NCBI RefSeq assembly: GCF_000372725.1
Contig: NW_005201792.1
Location: 165,452-229,451, forward strand
Direction of reading: 5' to 3'
Length of the DNA stretch: 64,000 nt
Source: Emiliania huxleyi CCMP1516
Taxonomy: Eukaryota > Haptophyta > Isochrysidales > Noelaerhabdaceae
The position numbers and the translations under genes were made by a program. Shown here in pieces: positions 28,525 to 38,310 of this stretch (positions are counted from its first letter, which is position 1; every line of letters begins with the position of its first letter). The notes under the pieces were generated by a model that had not been told where the DNA came from, searched no databases, and was given only the letters and a program-made list of their open reading frames with translations.

Positions 28525-29341
28525 TACACTACCAAAACAGGGCCGCGGGGGGGGCGTTGGGGGCCGCTGGAGGGCCGCTAGACCCTTCCCGGGCCCCTCC
28601 GGGGGGGTCCGGGTGCACCCGGACACACATATGTGGAGTATCCACGCAGTCGCAGGCCTGATCCTGCTTGCCGTCGCTTTGTACCTCGAGGTACAAGCTC
28701 TGGCAGCGCTCCAATTCTCCACAGTAACGCGCGCATCGTCCCTTCCCTCCCTCCAGGAGTTCTACTGCATGCTGGGCCCGTGGGCGCGCGGCCGGCAGAA
28801 GGAGGTGCTGGCCGCGCTCAAGCGGCTCGTACAGCGTGTCGCCGGCGAAGCTAATCGGACGACGACGACCAGAGCGTGCTCATGGACGACGGCTCGTGTT
28901 GCGATCCAATCCTGAGCGTCTCGAGCTCAACTCGTCGGACGACGAGGATTGATTAATAGGCGGGGAGAGGGCGCTTGCTGTCGCTCGAGTAGAGAACTAA
29001 TTTATTCACAGCTGCGGCGAGGGTGTGCGGTGTGACCCTCGAGCCAACCCGACCCGCGACCGACCCCCCCCCCCCACCCCCACCCCCCCCCCCTCGGTCT
29101 GCGGACTGCGCTCCGACCGACCGGACCCCCCCTCCGGTCTGCGGTCTTCCGCGGCCGCCGAGCGGACCCCCCCCTGCGGTCGGTCGGTCTGCGCTGGGCG
29201 CTCAAACCGCGAACTCGGCCTGTTCACTACAAGCCTTCATAAAATTCACCCTCGGGTATGTATGTGTTTCTCTCTCTCGGGTATGTGCTTTTAGCTTACT
29301 GGGTGGGAGAAAAGAGAGAGGGGGTTGCGTTCTCTAGGCCC
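28525..29341. other. Intergenic with possible 3' exon and C-rich block
   Basis: 28754-28850 could be an exon after a CTCCAG acceptor (EFYCMLGPWARGRQKEVL), but I could not join it to the gene upstream. 29050-29220 holds poly-C runs and GACCGGACCCCCCCTCCGGTC again. CTCGGGTATGT occurs three times between 29245 and 29370. Confidence 0.35.
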
Positions 29342-30613
29342 CTAAGGGCCCTCTCTCTCTCGGGTATGTTCGTAAGAGCTACATACACTGACAGCGTCGT
29401 CGGACTCCAGCGTAGAGCTCTTGTCCCCACCCCTTCGTCTCAGCCTCGCCCTTTGCCACAGCCACCATGCCACCGCGGCAAGCAGGATGGTGGCGAAGGC
29501 GGCTATAGCCGCAACGCCGATTTTGATGAACCGCTTCCCGATGGCGCCGATGGCGCTGCCCGCCTGCTCGAGGTCATTCGCACAGCCGGCGCAAGGCGGC
29601 GAAGGCGAGATCGACGGCGGCGGGGAGGGTGGTGGCGGCCGGCTCGGAGGCGGCGGTGGTGGGGTTGGGGACGACAAGGGGGGTGGGTCCGGCGACGGGG
29701 TCGTGTCGTTGCTCGGGCAACCGTCGCATCCGGGACAGGCCTCATTCCAAGTGCCACAAACGCCGACCGGGCCGGGCGACGGCGTCGGCGACGGCGACGG
29801 CGTTGGAGAAGCAGGGTCGGGAGCGGTGCCGCCGGTGAGCTTGCTGAGGTAGCCCTCGTAGTTGGCCCTGCGCACCGCCGCGCCGGAGCCCGTCCAAGTG
29901 CCGGGGAAGGGCGCGCTGCAACCGCTCTTGATGCAGTTCATCGCCGTGTCGATGCGGTGATCCTGCAGATAGTAGGGCGAGACGCTCATCATCCAGTAGG
30001 CGAGCGAGCCGGCCCAGAAGGTCTGGCCGTCGTTGCAGATCGAGTCGGGGTCGGCGCAGATGTCGATCTCGAGCCCAATCTCACGGAGCAGGGTGTTGGC
30101 CTTGGCGTAGTTGCAGTTCCAGGTCAGCTGCAGCGCGCCCTTGCCGTACCAGCAGCTGTCGCCACTGTGCGGCCGCCCGTCCCAGTCCACGCACGTCACC
30201 TGCCCCGACGTGCCGCACGCGTCGGCGGGTAGCGAGCCCGTCTTGTCGAAGTTGTCTGTTGTCGGCACCGGCACTTGATAGCACTTCCCCCAGAGGGCGT
30301 CGCGGTAGTCCTCCGCGTTGCCGCCCGAGCAGACGCCCTGGCATGGGTTGATGTACTCCGCACAGGCCACGAAGTCTGCCGACTCCTGCGCGGCATTGCC
30401 GAGGAAGGCGGCGAGCGTGAGAAGGTTGTTGCCGGCGTCGGCCTCCGCAAGGAAGGGGATGGCGGCGAAACGTGCGTTCCACGCGACGACCACCTCGCAG
30501 AAGTCCTCCCACGTCGCTCGGCTCGACCCGAGGAGTAAATCCGCGTCCGGGTTGATCCCCTGCTGTTGGATGGCGGAGTGAATGCTGAGGCTGCTGCAGG
30601 CGTCGGAGGACAT
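29342..30613 (-). CDS. GH19 chitinase-like protein with C-terminal membrane anchor
   Basis: The ~250-residue catalytic-type domain is typical of glycoside hydrolase 19: LAAFLGNAAQESADF (catalytic Glu), CWYGKGALQLTWNCNYAKAN, FWAGSLAYWMM and paired Cys. A Pro/Ser/Thr-rich linker with CPGCDGCPSND and PPPP runs follows. A transmembrane helix (KIGVAAIAAFATILLAAVAWW) and a basic cytoplasmic tail complete the protein. It would cleave beta-1,4-GlcNAc polymers outside the cell or in the secretory lumen. The start MSSDAC at 30613 is provisional: no signal peptide is visible, and the open frame upstream runs through a (CA)n microsatellite, so a 5' exon is probably missing. Confidence 0.82.
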   Translation of the reverse strand: MSSDACSSLSIHSAIQQQGINPDADLLLGSSRATWEDFCEVVVAWNARFAAIPFLAEADAGNNLLTLAAFLGNAAQESADFVACAEYINPCQGVCSGGNAEDYRDALWGKCYQVPVPTTDNFDKTGSLPADACGTSGQVTCVDWDGRPHSGDSCWYGKGALQLTWNCNYAKANTLLREIGLEIDICADPDSICNDGQTFWAGSLAYWMMSVSPYYLQDHRIDTAMNCIKSGCSAPFPGTWTGSGAAVRRANYEGYLSKLTGGTAPDPASPTPSPSPTPSPGPVGVCGTWNEACPGCDGCPSNDTTPSPDPPPLSSPTPPPPPPSRPPPPSPPPSISPSPPCAGCANDLEQAGSAIGAIGKRFIKIGVAAIAAFATILLAAVAWWLWQRARLRRRGGDKSSTLESDDAVSVCSSYEHTREREGP

Positions 30614-30738
30614 GGGGACAGCAGACGGTGACTTGCGATGCGGGGGACCCTTGGCCTGTGGTGCCCTGGCTTCAAAGAGGGGCGCGGAGAGGGCGGCTTC
30701 AGCTGGTTGTAGAAAAAACTTCTTCGCGCTTACGCAGT

Positions 30739-30740
<2 letters not shown>

Positions 30741-30830
<90 letters not shown>
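30741..30830. repeat. (CA)n microsatellite
   Basis: About 90 bases of perfect CA repeat followed by CACACCACACC; lies just upstream of the GH19 coding region and creates artificial Val-Cys frames. Confidence 0.97.
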
Positions 30831-30831
<1 letters not shown>

Positions 30832-31134
30832 ACACCACACCACACCAAACAAGAAGGAAGGAAGAGTTGGTCCCATGTGCATGTCCGTCTCCGTCTCTGC
30901 CCCACCCATCGGCCCCATAGCCACCCACCTATGCAAGCGTGCGAGCAACGAGGCGCGCCGGCAAGCGCGGCAGCTGCCATCAGTCATGGTTCATGGGACA
31001 TGGCAGACGCTTAACACAAGCGCGTCACGCTCCACGATCGGACTCCTACTTGCAAGTGTGGACGGCCTGGCTCGTGCACACGTCAAGCTGTGACAGGGAC
31101 ACGATGCCGCCGACTAGAGCGCCAACTGCGTCCA

Positions 31135-31428
31135 TCACTTGTCGCCGTGATCGATGACCGTATCCTCATCGATGAACATCCCAGGAAGGAGGACCACAAA
31201 CATAAAGGCGGCCATGACAGCCCACGCGACAAACATGGCTTCGCCCATGTCATCAACCTTGAAGGGCAGCTCAAACCAAAGGAACGACGTAAGAACAGTC
31301 GCGCTCGCGGCGAGCGCGTAGGGCAGGCGGTCAGAGAACTTGGGCGGCGTGTAACGCCGTGTAGCCGTGGCCTCCAGGGGTTCCGCAGCGTTAGAGACTC
31401 CCAGCTTTCCCGGCTTTCGAAGAGCCAT
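31135..31428 (-). CDS. Small two-helix membrane protein (97 aa)
   Basis: An intronless frame starting MALRKPGKLGVSN. Two predicted membrane segments: LPYALAASATVLTSFLWF and AMFVAWAVMAAFMFVVLLPG. The C-terminus is acidic (FIDEDTVIDHGDK). The composition is unlike the surrounding noise. The Ser/Ala/Arg-rich N-terminus could target an organelle, but no family is recognised. Confidence 0.6.
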   Translation of the reverse strand: MALRKPGKLGVSNAAEPLEATATRRYTPPKFSDRLPYALAASATVLTSFLWFELPFKVDDMGEAMFVAWAVMAAFMFVVLLPGMFIDEDTVIDHGDK

Positions 31429-31613
31429 ATAACCACGTGAGGGTGATCAGCTCGAGGCGAGTCGTGAAACGCCGCGGGCACAGTCGTGAACGCCGTTCAC
31501 AAGAAAATACCTGGGGTGGGGCTTTGCGCTGGTCTGTGAGAGGTTGAGGTGCGAGTTCACATAAGAAACAAGAAGTTCACATCTTCACAGAATCAATACA
31601 TAACGAAACACTC

Positions 31614-31614
<1 letters not shown>

Positions 31615-31695
<81 letters not shown>

Positions 31696-31790
31696 AGGGA
31701 GAGAGAGAGCGCGCGCGAGAGAGAGAGCGAGCGAGCGAGCGAGAGCGAGAGCGAGAGAGAAAGCGAGCGAGAGAGAGAGCCTGACCGTAT
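31615..31790. repeat. (GA)n microsatellite, degenerate to the right
   Basis: About 75 bases of perfect GA, then GGGAGGGA, GCGCGCGA and GAGCGAGC variants. Open frames across it are artefacts. Confidence 0.96.
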
Positions 31791-31894
31791 AAGAGAGCAA
31801 AAAGGGCTCTGAAACTGCTAATAAATGGTGATGCGAGAAGCGAGAGGAGGGGCAGGGCATTCGAGGACCACGGTCCACGCCAACGGCGACGCTA

Positions 31895-32143
31895 TCACGA
31901 CTTTGTTGCCGCTGGGGCCGCTGCCTGGGCCGGTTTCTTTGCTGCAGTTGGTGCCGGCGATGGCGCCGCGCTGTTACTGTCTACTCCCGCCTTTGCCTTC
32001 GCCGCGCTGTGAGCTGACGTCGGTGCCGGCGCCGGCGCCGATTTCTTTGCGGCAGCTGCTGGTGCCGGCGACGGCGACGCGCTTTCCACCCTTGCCTTCG
32101 CCTCGCTGTACCTCTTCTGCCTGTGAGCGACAGCGTGGCGCAA
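31895..32143 (-). CDS. Possible Ala/Pro/Lys-rich small protein
   Basis: 82 codons (SEAKARVESASPSPAPAAAA, then two KKSAPAPAP/AKKPAQAAAP-type units) resembling histone-H1-like or linker tails. It begins 19 bp downstream of the 446-aa gene's stop on the same strand. It could be an additional exon of that gene or a separate small ORF. Confidence 0.3.
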   Translation of the reverse strand: MRHAVAHRQKRYSEAKARVESASPSPAPAAAAKKSAPAPAPTSAHSAAKAKAGVDSNSAAPSPAPTAAKKPAQAAAPAATKS

Positions 32144-32161
32144 CTCAGTGGCGATAACACT

Positions 32162-33502
32162 TTAGAATCTGGGGCGCCTCCCTTGGGGTCCTCGCCTCGC
32201 GGGAAGCAGCGTCTTCTCGACGTACTTGCGACACGCGTCGTGCGTTTTAGTGGGGACGGATAAGCCACCATAGGACCCCGGCTGGTCGCTCGTGCCTTTC
32301 CCTCTCGGCTCGATCTCTTCGATCTTGTCACCCTCGGCGACGAACATGACCCACGCGCTGCTTAGCTTCTTGGCCCGGGCGTCCGCAGCATCTCTGTGGG
32401 CGAACCGCGACTCTCCTGGCGGATTGTTGATGAGCACGTACTCCTTCTTGGCAAGCTTGGCGAGAGTGACCTTCGCCTCTGCCGCTGCAGCCTCAGAGGC
32501 CCCTGGCGCCGCTGACGCCGCGGACGCCGCTGACGCCGCCACTGCTCGACCTGCTTTCTTGTTGAGTGCCTCCCCCTTGACCTGAAGCGCCTCCATCGTG
32601 AGCGCGTGAGCCTGCTCCATCATGGCGATCACATCCGCGTCGGTGAGGCCTCTGGTTTCCAAGCTCTTCATCTCTAGAAGAGCCTGAGTCGTGATGTCGA
32701 TTCTCTCGATGTCCTCCGCATTCTTCGACTTGAGTGCCTTCATCTGATTGGACGCGAGAAGCTTTAGTTGACGGATAACGTGATGGAAGACATCGTCAGG
32801 AAACGGCTTGAACTCGGCGAGCGCGTACGTTACGAACTCGTGGCGCTGGACTGTGCTTACTGCGCCGTCCTTGCCTGCAACCTCTTTAAATTGCTGCTGC
32901 ACCTCCTTGCCACCGTCCTCAGGCGGCAGGTACAGGGAGCTCCACGTGGAAAGGGTCACTGCGTCCTCCGCCCTCGGGTCGATCACGTCGTACAGCTGCC
33001 CGAGCAACACCTCACGTTTCCCCGCCTGGAGCTTGCCCGGCTGTCCGGTCGGACAGAGCCGCATGGGCAGTGGGAGGACTCCGGGCGGCCTCTCTCCACT
33101 CCGAGCCAGGGCAACCGCCGCGCCAAAATCATTCTGCCGCGACGGCGCCGTGCTGCTGTGGCCCAAAGGCGCGCCACCGACGGCGGCACGAGTGACGAAC
33201 CGAATGTTCTCAACGTTGATGTTGCTCGGGATGTCTGCAGCTTCCTTCGCTCGGACTCCGACGCCCACGTCAAACTGGATCGAGTAGCTGCCGTCTGCAT
33301 TCTTTTCGAGGATAGTGCCTGGATGGAAGTCTTTTCCCCCAACATTGGCCATGACATGCGTGCCGGCCTTCAGCTTACCTTGCGCTTCCGCCTCTGCACC
33401 CCCCAGCACATGCTCGACCACCTTCTTCAGGGGCATCGGTCGGTTGTGGAGTGGACGGCCGCGGCGCGAACCCATTTTTCTTTTTTCCCGTAGTGATCGC
33501 AA
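32162..33502 (-). CDS. Tudor-like domain protein of unknown function (446 aa)
   Basis: Intronless. A basic N-terminus is followed by a Tudor/SH3-like barrel at ~residues 45-80 (AGTHVMANVGGKDFHPGTIL, then DGSYSIQFDVG). The middle contains ordered segments (VLLGQLYDVIDPRAED, LAEFKPFPDDVFHHVIRQLK). A helical stretch with an Ala-rich linker precedes a C-terminal domain (KEYVLINNPPGESRFAHRDA, then KLSSAWVMFVAEGDKIEEI). The start may be the second Met (MGSRRG). Tudor folds often read methylated residues; the target here is unknown. Confidence 0.65.
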   Translation of the reverse strand: MRSLREKRKMGSRRGRPLHNRPMPLKKVVEHVLGGAEAEAQGKLKAGTHVMANVGGKDFHPGTILEKNADGSYSIQFDVGVGVRAKEAADIPSNINVENIRFVTRAAVGGAPLGHSSTAPSRQNDFGAAVALARSGERPPGVLPLPMRLCPTGQPGKLQAGKREVLLGQLYDVIDPRAEDAVTLSTWSSLYLPPEDGGKEVQQQFKEVAGKDGAVSTVQRHEFVTYALAEFKPFPDDVFHHVIRQLKLLASNQMKALKSKNAEDIERIDITTQALLEMKSLETRGLTDADVIAMMEQAHALTMEALQVKGEALNKKAGRAVAASAASAASAAPGASEAAAAEAKVTLAKLAKKEYVLINNPPGESRFAHRDAADARAKKLSSAWVMFVAEGDKIEEIEPRGKGTSDQPGSYGGLSVPTKTHDACRKYVEKTLLPARRGPQGRRPRF

Positions 33503-33949
33503 GGCTCTTGTACCTTAAGCGCGGTCGTCCGCGCTACATATCGCCTCGGCCGATACGTATCGCTGGAGGGTGCTATGCAGCGCCCCTGTGTATAGCGCCT
33601 GGCTGGCGGTGATACCAATCGGCGCCGCTCCATATCACCTGGTGCGCTTTAATCGGTCAGTGCTACCCATATCGCTGCCGGGCGACACGTATCGGCAAAG
33701 CGCTGCGCCCGCTCAACGAGGCAGGCGGGGAAAGAGCAAAGAGACACACCTCTCTCGGCTGCCAAGAACGTCGAAGTGCAAAGACAGGCGGTGCGTGAAT
33801 TTCAATTTGCGTCTCGACTTGAAAACGTATGGGGTGTCTTTCCAGCACAAGCGCGCTGTTACGCGCCACAAGGAATGCATACGCATGTGAGCGTGTGTGC
33901 CACTATCCGGATACTTTGTACTCACTTCTCGGTGGCAGCGGCCCATGCG
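33503..33949. other. Intergenic, no gene seen
   Basis: Moderately GC-rich with phrases CGATACGTATCG and ACACGTATCGGC recurring at 33550-33700. Nothing identifiable. Confidence 0.4.
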
Positions 33950-34513
33950 TCACGAAAGATGCGAATAGGTGCTATGGCGGTGCGATGCTGGCACGTCGAG
34001 ACAGTTGGCGATGCACCTGACAAATCTAGATCGCCAGCCGCCGGCGGCGAAGGTGGAGGCCGACGTTACCACTAGATGTGCGAGCCTCTTTGGGTGTAGC
34101 CGCAGGTGACCGTTGCCATCTGGTGCCACGAGGAGGAGCGCCCCGTCGTTGCTCACGTCGTCGTGCGTGGTAAAGTAATTGCGCGCGGAGAAGAGGTTGG
34201 TGCGGTCGAGGTCTCCTGCGACAAAGCAGGCCCGCGCCGCGCGCCGGTTGAGCATCCAGTTGTGTGAGGCGGTCTCCACAAAGAGCTGCACGTCCATCTT
34301 CCCTTCGAGTGAGCCGGCTGCAAACTTGAACTCTTCATCCGACTCCTCACGCAAGCGTGAGCGATCACCAAGAAAGCCGAGCTGCCGCTCGAGTATGTCA
34401 AAGTCTCGCTTTGCAAGAGCTCGGTCATCCGCCTTTGGGGACTCGGCCGCCTGTGGCGGCCGCTCCGGTATCAGCGCATTCTCCGGGCCCTTGGCGCCGA
34501 AAGCGTCGTACAT
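33950..34513 (-). CDS. Hypothetical protein (187 aa)
   Basis: The N-terminal two thirds have balanced composition with helical charged segments (RDFDILERQLGFLGDRSRL, EEFKFAAGSLEGKMDVQLF) and LFSARNYFTTHDDVSNDGALL. The last ~35 residues look like intron read-through, so the C-terminus is uncertain. Family unknown. Confidence 0.5.
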   Translation of the reverse strand: MYDAFGAKGPENALIPERPPQAAESPKADDRALAKRDFDILERQLGFLGDRSRLREESDEEFKFAAGSLEGKMDVQLFVETASHNWMLNRRAARACFVAGDLDRTNLFSARNYFTTHDDVSNDGALLLVAPDGNGHLRLHPKRLAHLVVTSASTFAAGGWRSRFVRCIANCLDVPASHRHSTYSHLS

Positions 34514-35524
34514 GCTTCGTTCGCGACGCTTGAGACCCGAAAACGTCCGTCCGTACCGGCGAGCCGAGTTCCCCCACCCGTATGTGGGTATATTACCCGT
34601 TAGCTCGGCCTATGGGTTCTTGTTAGCAGGTCAAGACACAGAGCTCACACAAAATCACAGCGGGAGGAAAGCGGCGAGTCGCATTCCAGGGGTCGTTGTG
34701 GCGGGCCACCCTGTCCAGAGAGGCACGCGGGTAGGTGCCAAAATCTGGGGTCTTTTCGACCGAGTCTATGATCACCGAGCGATGGAGATGGTGCGGGAGA
34801 GTACGGGTGTTCCACGACACGCACCGACCCTTCACGAACCGAACGGCTGTGCCCAGGCGCCAGGGAAGGCACAGTCCTTGGCGCCGGATTGCGTGTCCGC
34901 CGTGTCAAGGCACAATCCCAAGGCACAATCCCAGGGAAGGCACACGTGTTCTTGGCGCCGGATTGCGTGTCCGCCGTGTCAAAAAAACTGGGACCAGGAA
35001 CCGGACAAAGGTAGGTAGGGTATAGCTATAGGAAGGTGAAGAGCAGTCAGGCTCGGACTGGACACCAGCGCGGTATGGGTGGACGCTGGACAGAAGAGGA
35101 CGGCACGCGCGAGCGACGCACAGACACACACAAGCTCACAAGACACTCAGCCAGCTGGGCTGCCACACATCCCGAGTGACCGTACGGCACTACGCCACTC
35201 GGGGCCACGTGCCCCCTGTCGCCCCCCCCCTGCACAAAGGCCCAGATTGAAACAGAAAAAAAGCCCCGCGATAATATCTACCCTTATAAGTCTCTCGTGT
35301 CCGCGCCGACGCTCTTTTAACCGTAGAACGTCCCACCTGAACACCGCCCGCCGACGATCGCTTGATCGGTCACACCGCCATCGCCGTCGGGGAGAGGGGG
35401 GACGACACTGCTTTGGCAGCGTGCACCTCGATCCTGCACCGTGTTTGTTATGACCCCCCCCCCCCAATGAACACACCAGTGAGGGAGGGCGAGACGATCG
35501 AGGGGTCCCGTACCATGCGGAATC
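34514..35524. other. Intergenic with a ~50-bp direct repeat
   Basis: 34860-34912 and 34935-34981 share the phrase CTTGGCGCCGGATTGCGTGT. 35400-35524 is a partial R3 copy into which the 879-bp element inserted. No gene recognised. Confidence 0.45.
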
Positions 35525-35533
35525 GACCCTATC

Positions 35534-36412
35534 TGAGGGAGGGTGTAGAGGATGTAGAGTGTAGAGCGCTGTAGAGCTGTAGAGATGTAGAGCGCTCTGG
35601 AGCGCTGTAGAGCTGTAGAGCTCTACATCCGCCGCGTGACGAACTGCGTGCGTTGTAGAGCGATGTAGAGGCGCTCTACAACGTGAAATCTCTACAACAA
35701 ACTCTACATGATAAGCGGCGAACGAGGCACGGTCGCTCTCCGACATGAGGCGCGTTGCACTTGCCAGTGCTGCCCTGGCCTTCTGTCTGCCCGCCCAATG
35801 GGTGGCAGGTGCCTCTGCTGCTGTGGCATGCCTCACGGCTGCGACTGGCCGGCGCCTCGGCGCGTCAGCTCGGCTCGGCGTAGCGATAGCCGATAGTGGC
35901 CAGCGCAACTCGCTTGGACTCAACGCTCAGGCCAGGAGCTCCCGCACGCGCTGGCGCGAGTCATGGCGCATGCAATGCGCCTGAATGCTCGCCTCGCCTC
36001 GCGCAAATGCGACCGTCCTCGCAGCCGACAGTCCACCGCCTGCTAAAGAAGCACAGCGACGAATGCGGCACCGGCGACGTATGGCAGGCTGGTCATGACG
36101 AAGTTATAGGGTGTTGTGTGCCGTCAGAGTGCCTCTCTGTGTAGTCAGGGCCGTCCATCAGAGCTCCAGTAAGCTGGGAGACACCCCATTAGCGCGGCTC
36201 GACCTCTTTAAGCCACTGCCTTCCCGGCGGTTTGGCTGTAGAGCCTCTACAACAAACTCTACAGCAAAATCGCGCTCTACATCGCTCTACAACGCACGCA
36301 GTTCGTCACGCGGCGGATGTAGAGCTCTACAGCTCTACAGCGCTCTACATCTCTACAGCTCTACAGCGCTCTACACTCTACATCCTCTACACCCTCCCTC
36401 AGGACCCTATCC
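35534..36412. mobile_element. 879-bp Mutator-like element with ~180-bp inverted ends and 9-bp TSD
   Basis: The ends TGAGGGAGGGTGTAGAGG (35534) and CCTCTACACCCTCCCTCAG (to 36412) are inverted. The inverted repeats extend ~180 bp on each side, built largely of GTAGAGC / GCTCTAC units. The flanking 9-bp direct repeats are GACCCTATC (35525-35533 and 36413-36421). The paralogous site at ~43780 reads GACCTTATCCAGTG without any insert, confirming insertion. Long TIRs plus a 9-bp TSD are typical of Mutator-like elements. No transposase is encoded, so it is non-autonomous. Confidence 0.9.
35745..35984 (+). CDS. Possible captured targeting-presequence fragment inside the MULE
   Basis: 79-codon frame whose start reads like a secretory signal peptide (ALASAALAFCLPAQWVAGASA) followed by an Ala/Arg/Ser-rich transit-peptide-like stretch. 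It ends without any mature domain. Its position between the inverted repeats suggests a host fragment picked up by the element. Confidence 0.35.
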   Translation: MRRVALASAALAFCLPAQWVAGASAAVACLTAATGRRLGASARLGVAIADSGQRNSLGLNAQARSSRTRWRESWRMQCA

Positions 36413-36421
36413 AGTGCTCAA

Positions 36422-37497
36422 GTGCTCAAGTTTTAGGTATGTTGTTGTGGGTTGCGGGAAGAAAACGTCGCATTAGAAACCACGCCGAGCGATTTCCGCA
36501 AAAATCTAAGAAACCACGGCGCGCCGCAGGCGCGGCCCCGGAAAAGGCCAGAAACGAGTGTGAACCCCGGGGTTGTGCGTTTACGTGAACGGGAGCCCTC
36601 GCCCCGGTCTGGTCGTGGTCGAGACCGAGGTGTCGAACTGAGAGCCACTACTGGAGGCTACCTCCGGCCACCGCTCGACTACCCACGCACATGGCCGGTC
36701 CTGTGGCTTGCCTGGACTCGCTCAGAAGCCTCACTTCGTGCACACCTTTGCTCTCTGGCTCCCGCGAGTGCGTTCAGGCCACTCAAGCAGGCGACGCCGA
36801 GCACCCGCAGCGCATCTCGCCGGGGCGCCACCTATCGACCCGACTGATTGGCAGCATCAAAGCCGACCCCATGACGGTCCTTCAGCCCACGAGATAGGCA
36901 GATGCGCCCTGATCTCGGTCCAAGACGGCCAACGCTGTGTCCGGCACCTGCTGGCTGCTTCACGGGGATGCACCCCCCCGGACACATGCTGCAGCCCCGA
37001 GTGGATGTATTGGTCGATTGTGGGTCCTACAAGACTACTCTAGTAGGGGCCGGGCGCTTGAGCGTCGGCGGTACACCTGTGCAGATGTTGCACGGGTGAA
37101 ATGGCTCCTCGTACAGGGTAGGAGGCAGGTGGTGGGTTTGAGTGTCGTGAGTGCTTGCAGCCGCGAGTACAGCACCGTTTGTGACTCCCATGGATGCAGT
37201 TGGGTGGGGCACGGTGCTGGGGGGCGGTCTGGTGCGCCACAACAGCCTCCCCGGCTCACCCCCATCCAGTTCGACACCTCCCTCCATCCCGACCGTGGAA
37301 CCGGTCATATCTCGGGCGGACTGGCACCTCAGGAGCTCATCCTGGGCGGTTTTGGGGAGTGTTGGGGGTGTACTTGAAGGTGGGAAAAAGAGTTTTGCAC
37401 GAGATCTTAACCGGGAGTCAGCCTGACGACCGTGAATTCTCTTCTCCTGACGCAGGTGCGGACGGCGCCCAGCTGCTGGACAGCGCCGCTGGACAGC
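36422..37497. other. Intergenic upstream of COQ9
   Basis: It begins with R3-type flank (CAGTGCTCAAGTGCTCAAG). Frames at 36940-37380 contain moderately coherent peptide (QPRVDVLVDCGSYKTTLVGA) but are interrupted by stops. Possibly a decayed retroelement fragment; not called. Confidence 0.35.
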
Positions 37498-38310
37498 ATG
37501 GTGCTTTTTCGTTCGGCGCGCTTACTCCCGCGGCTCTTCAGGCCGCAAGCCGTGGCGCGCCTGGCCGCAGCGCGCCGCTTGAGCACAAAGCCGCCGCCCT
37601 CCGAGCCCGCTCCGCCGCCGCCGCCGCCGCCAGCCGATGAGCCACCGGCCGGCGCAAAAGACGATGACAGTGACGCTGGCCTGCGCGAACGGCTGCTGGA
37701 GGCCGCGCTGAAGGAGGTTCCGGCGCACGGCTGGAGCGTCGCCGCGCTCTCCGCTGGCGCCGTCACGCTGGGCCTCTCTCCCACAGCGCACGGCGTCCTG
37801 CCACGCGGGCCTATCGAGCTGGTGCGCCACTTTTCGGCGCAGTGCGATGAGGCACTCAAGAAGGAGATCGAGGCGAGGAGCGAGGAGCTGGGGGCGCTGG
37901 AGACGCACAATCGCCTCATTATTGCCATCGAGACGCGCCTCGCGCTCCTGCAGCCGCACGCTGCGACGTGGCCGCAGGCTCTGGCGCTGCGTGCGCTGCC
38001 GACCAACCTCCTCGAGTCGTTGCAGGACGCGCAAGCGCTGAGTGAGCTCCTGCTCACGGCGTGCGGCGACGCCGCCGCCACCGAAGTGGCACCGAAGTTG
38101 ATGGACCCGCACCTCAAGCGCGCCTCGCTCGCCGCCGTCTACGGCGCCGCTGAGCTCTACATGCTCACCGACCGCTCTCCCGGCTTCACCGACACGTCGT
38201 GCTTTGTGGAGCGAGAGGTGGCGGCGCTGCAGCAGGCGGCGGGCGCCGCCACCTACCTCGGCGGCCTGAACCCGGCCTCCATTTTGGCGTCCCTCCTCCC
38301 TCGCAAATAG
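37498..38310 (+). CDS. COQ9: Ubiquinone biosynthesis protein COQ9, mitochondrial
   Basis: Lipid-binding protein that presents coenzyme Q intermediates to COQ7 in the mitochondrial CoQ synthome. The intronless frame gives 270 aa. An Arg/Ala-rich presequence (MVLFRSARLLPRLFRPQAV) and a Pro-rich linker come first. The conserved core follows: LLEAALKEVPAHGWSVAALS, LPRGPIELVRHFSAQCDEAL, ALALRALPTNLLESLQDAQA and LAAVYGAAELYMLTDRSPGF, then TSCFVEREV. An in-frame upstream Met exists at 37432, but the residues from 37498 make the better targeting peptide. Confidence 0.93.
   Translation: MVLFRSARLLPRLFRPQAVARLAAARRLSTKPPPSEPAPPPPPPPADEPPAGAKDDDSDAGLRERLLEAALKEVPAHGWSVAALSAGAVTLGLSPTAHGVLPRGPIELVRHFSAQCDEALKKEIEARSEELGALETHNRLIIAIETRLALLQPHAATWPQALALRALPTNLLESLQDAQALSELLLTACGDAAATEVAPKLMDPHLKRASLAAVYGAAELYMLTDRSPGFTDTSCFVEREVAALQQAAGAATYLGGLNPASILASLLPRK

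Noticed and set aside
30600-30928. Val-Cys repeat extension at the N-terminus of the GH19 frame
   Set aside because: Direct translation of the (CA)n microsatellite; not a plausible protein segment.
31549-31878. Frames across the (GA)n tract (Arg-Glu or Ser-Leu runs)
   Set aside because: Microsatellite translation in both strands.
36930-37380. Possible retropepsin-like fragment (VDVLVDCGSYKT)
   Set aside because: No D-S/T-G active site, stops interrupt the frame, and no reverse transcriptase or integrase is nearby.
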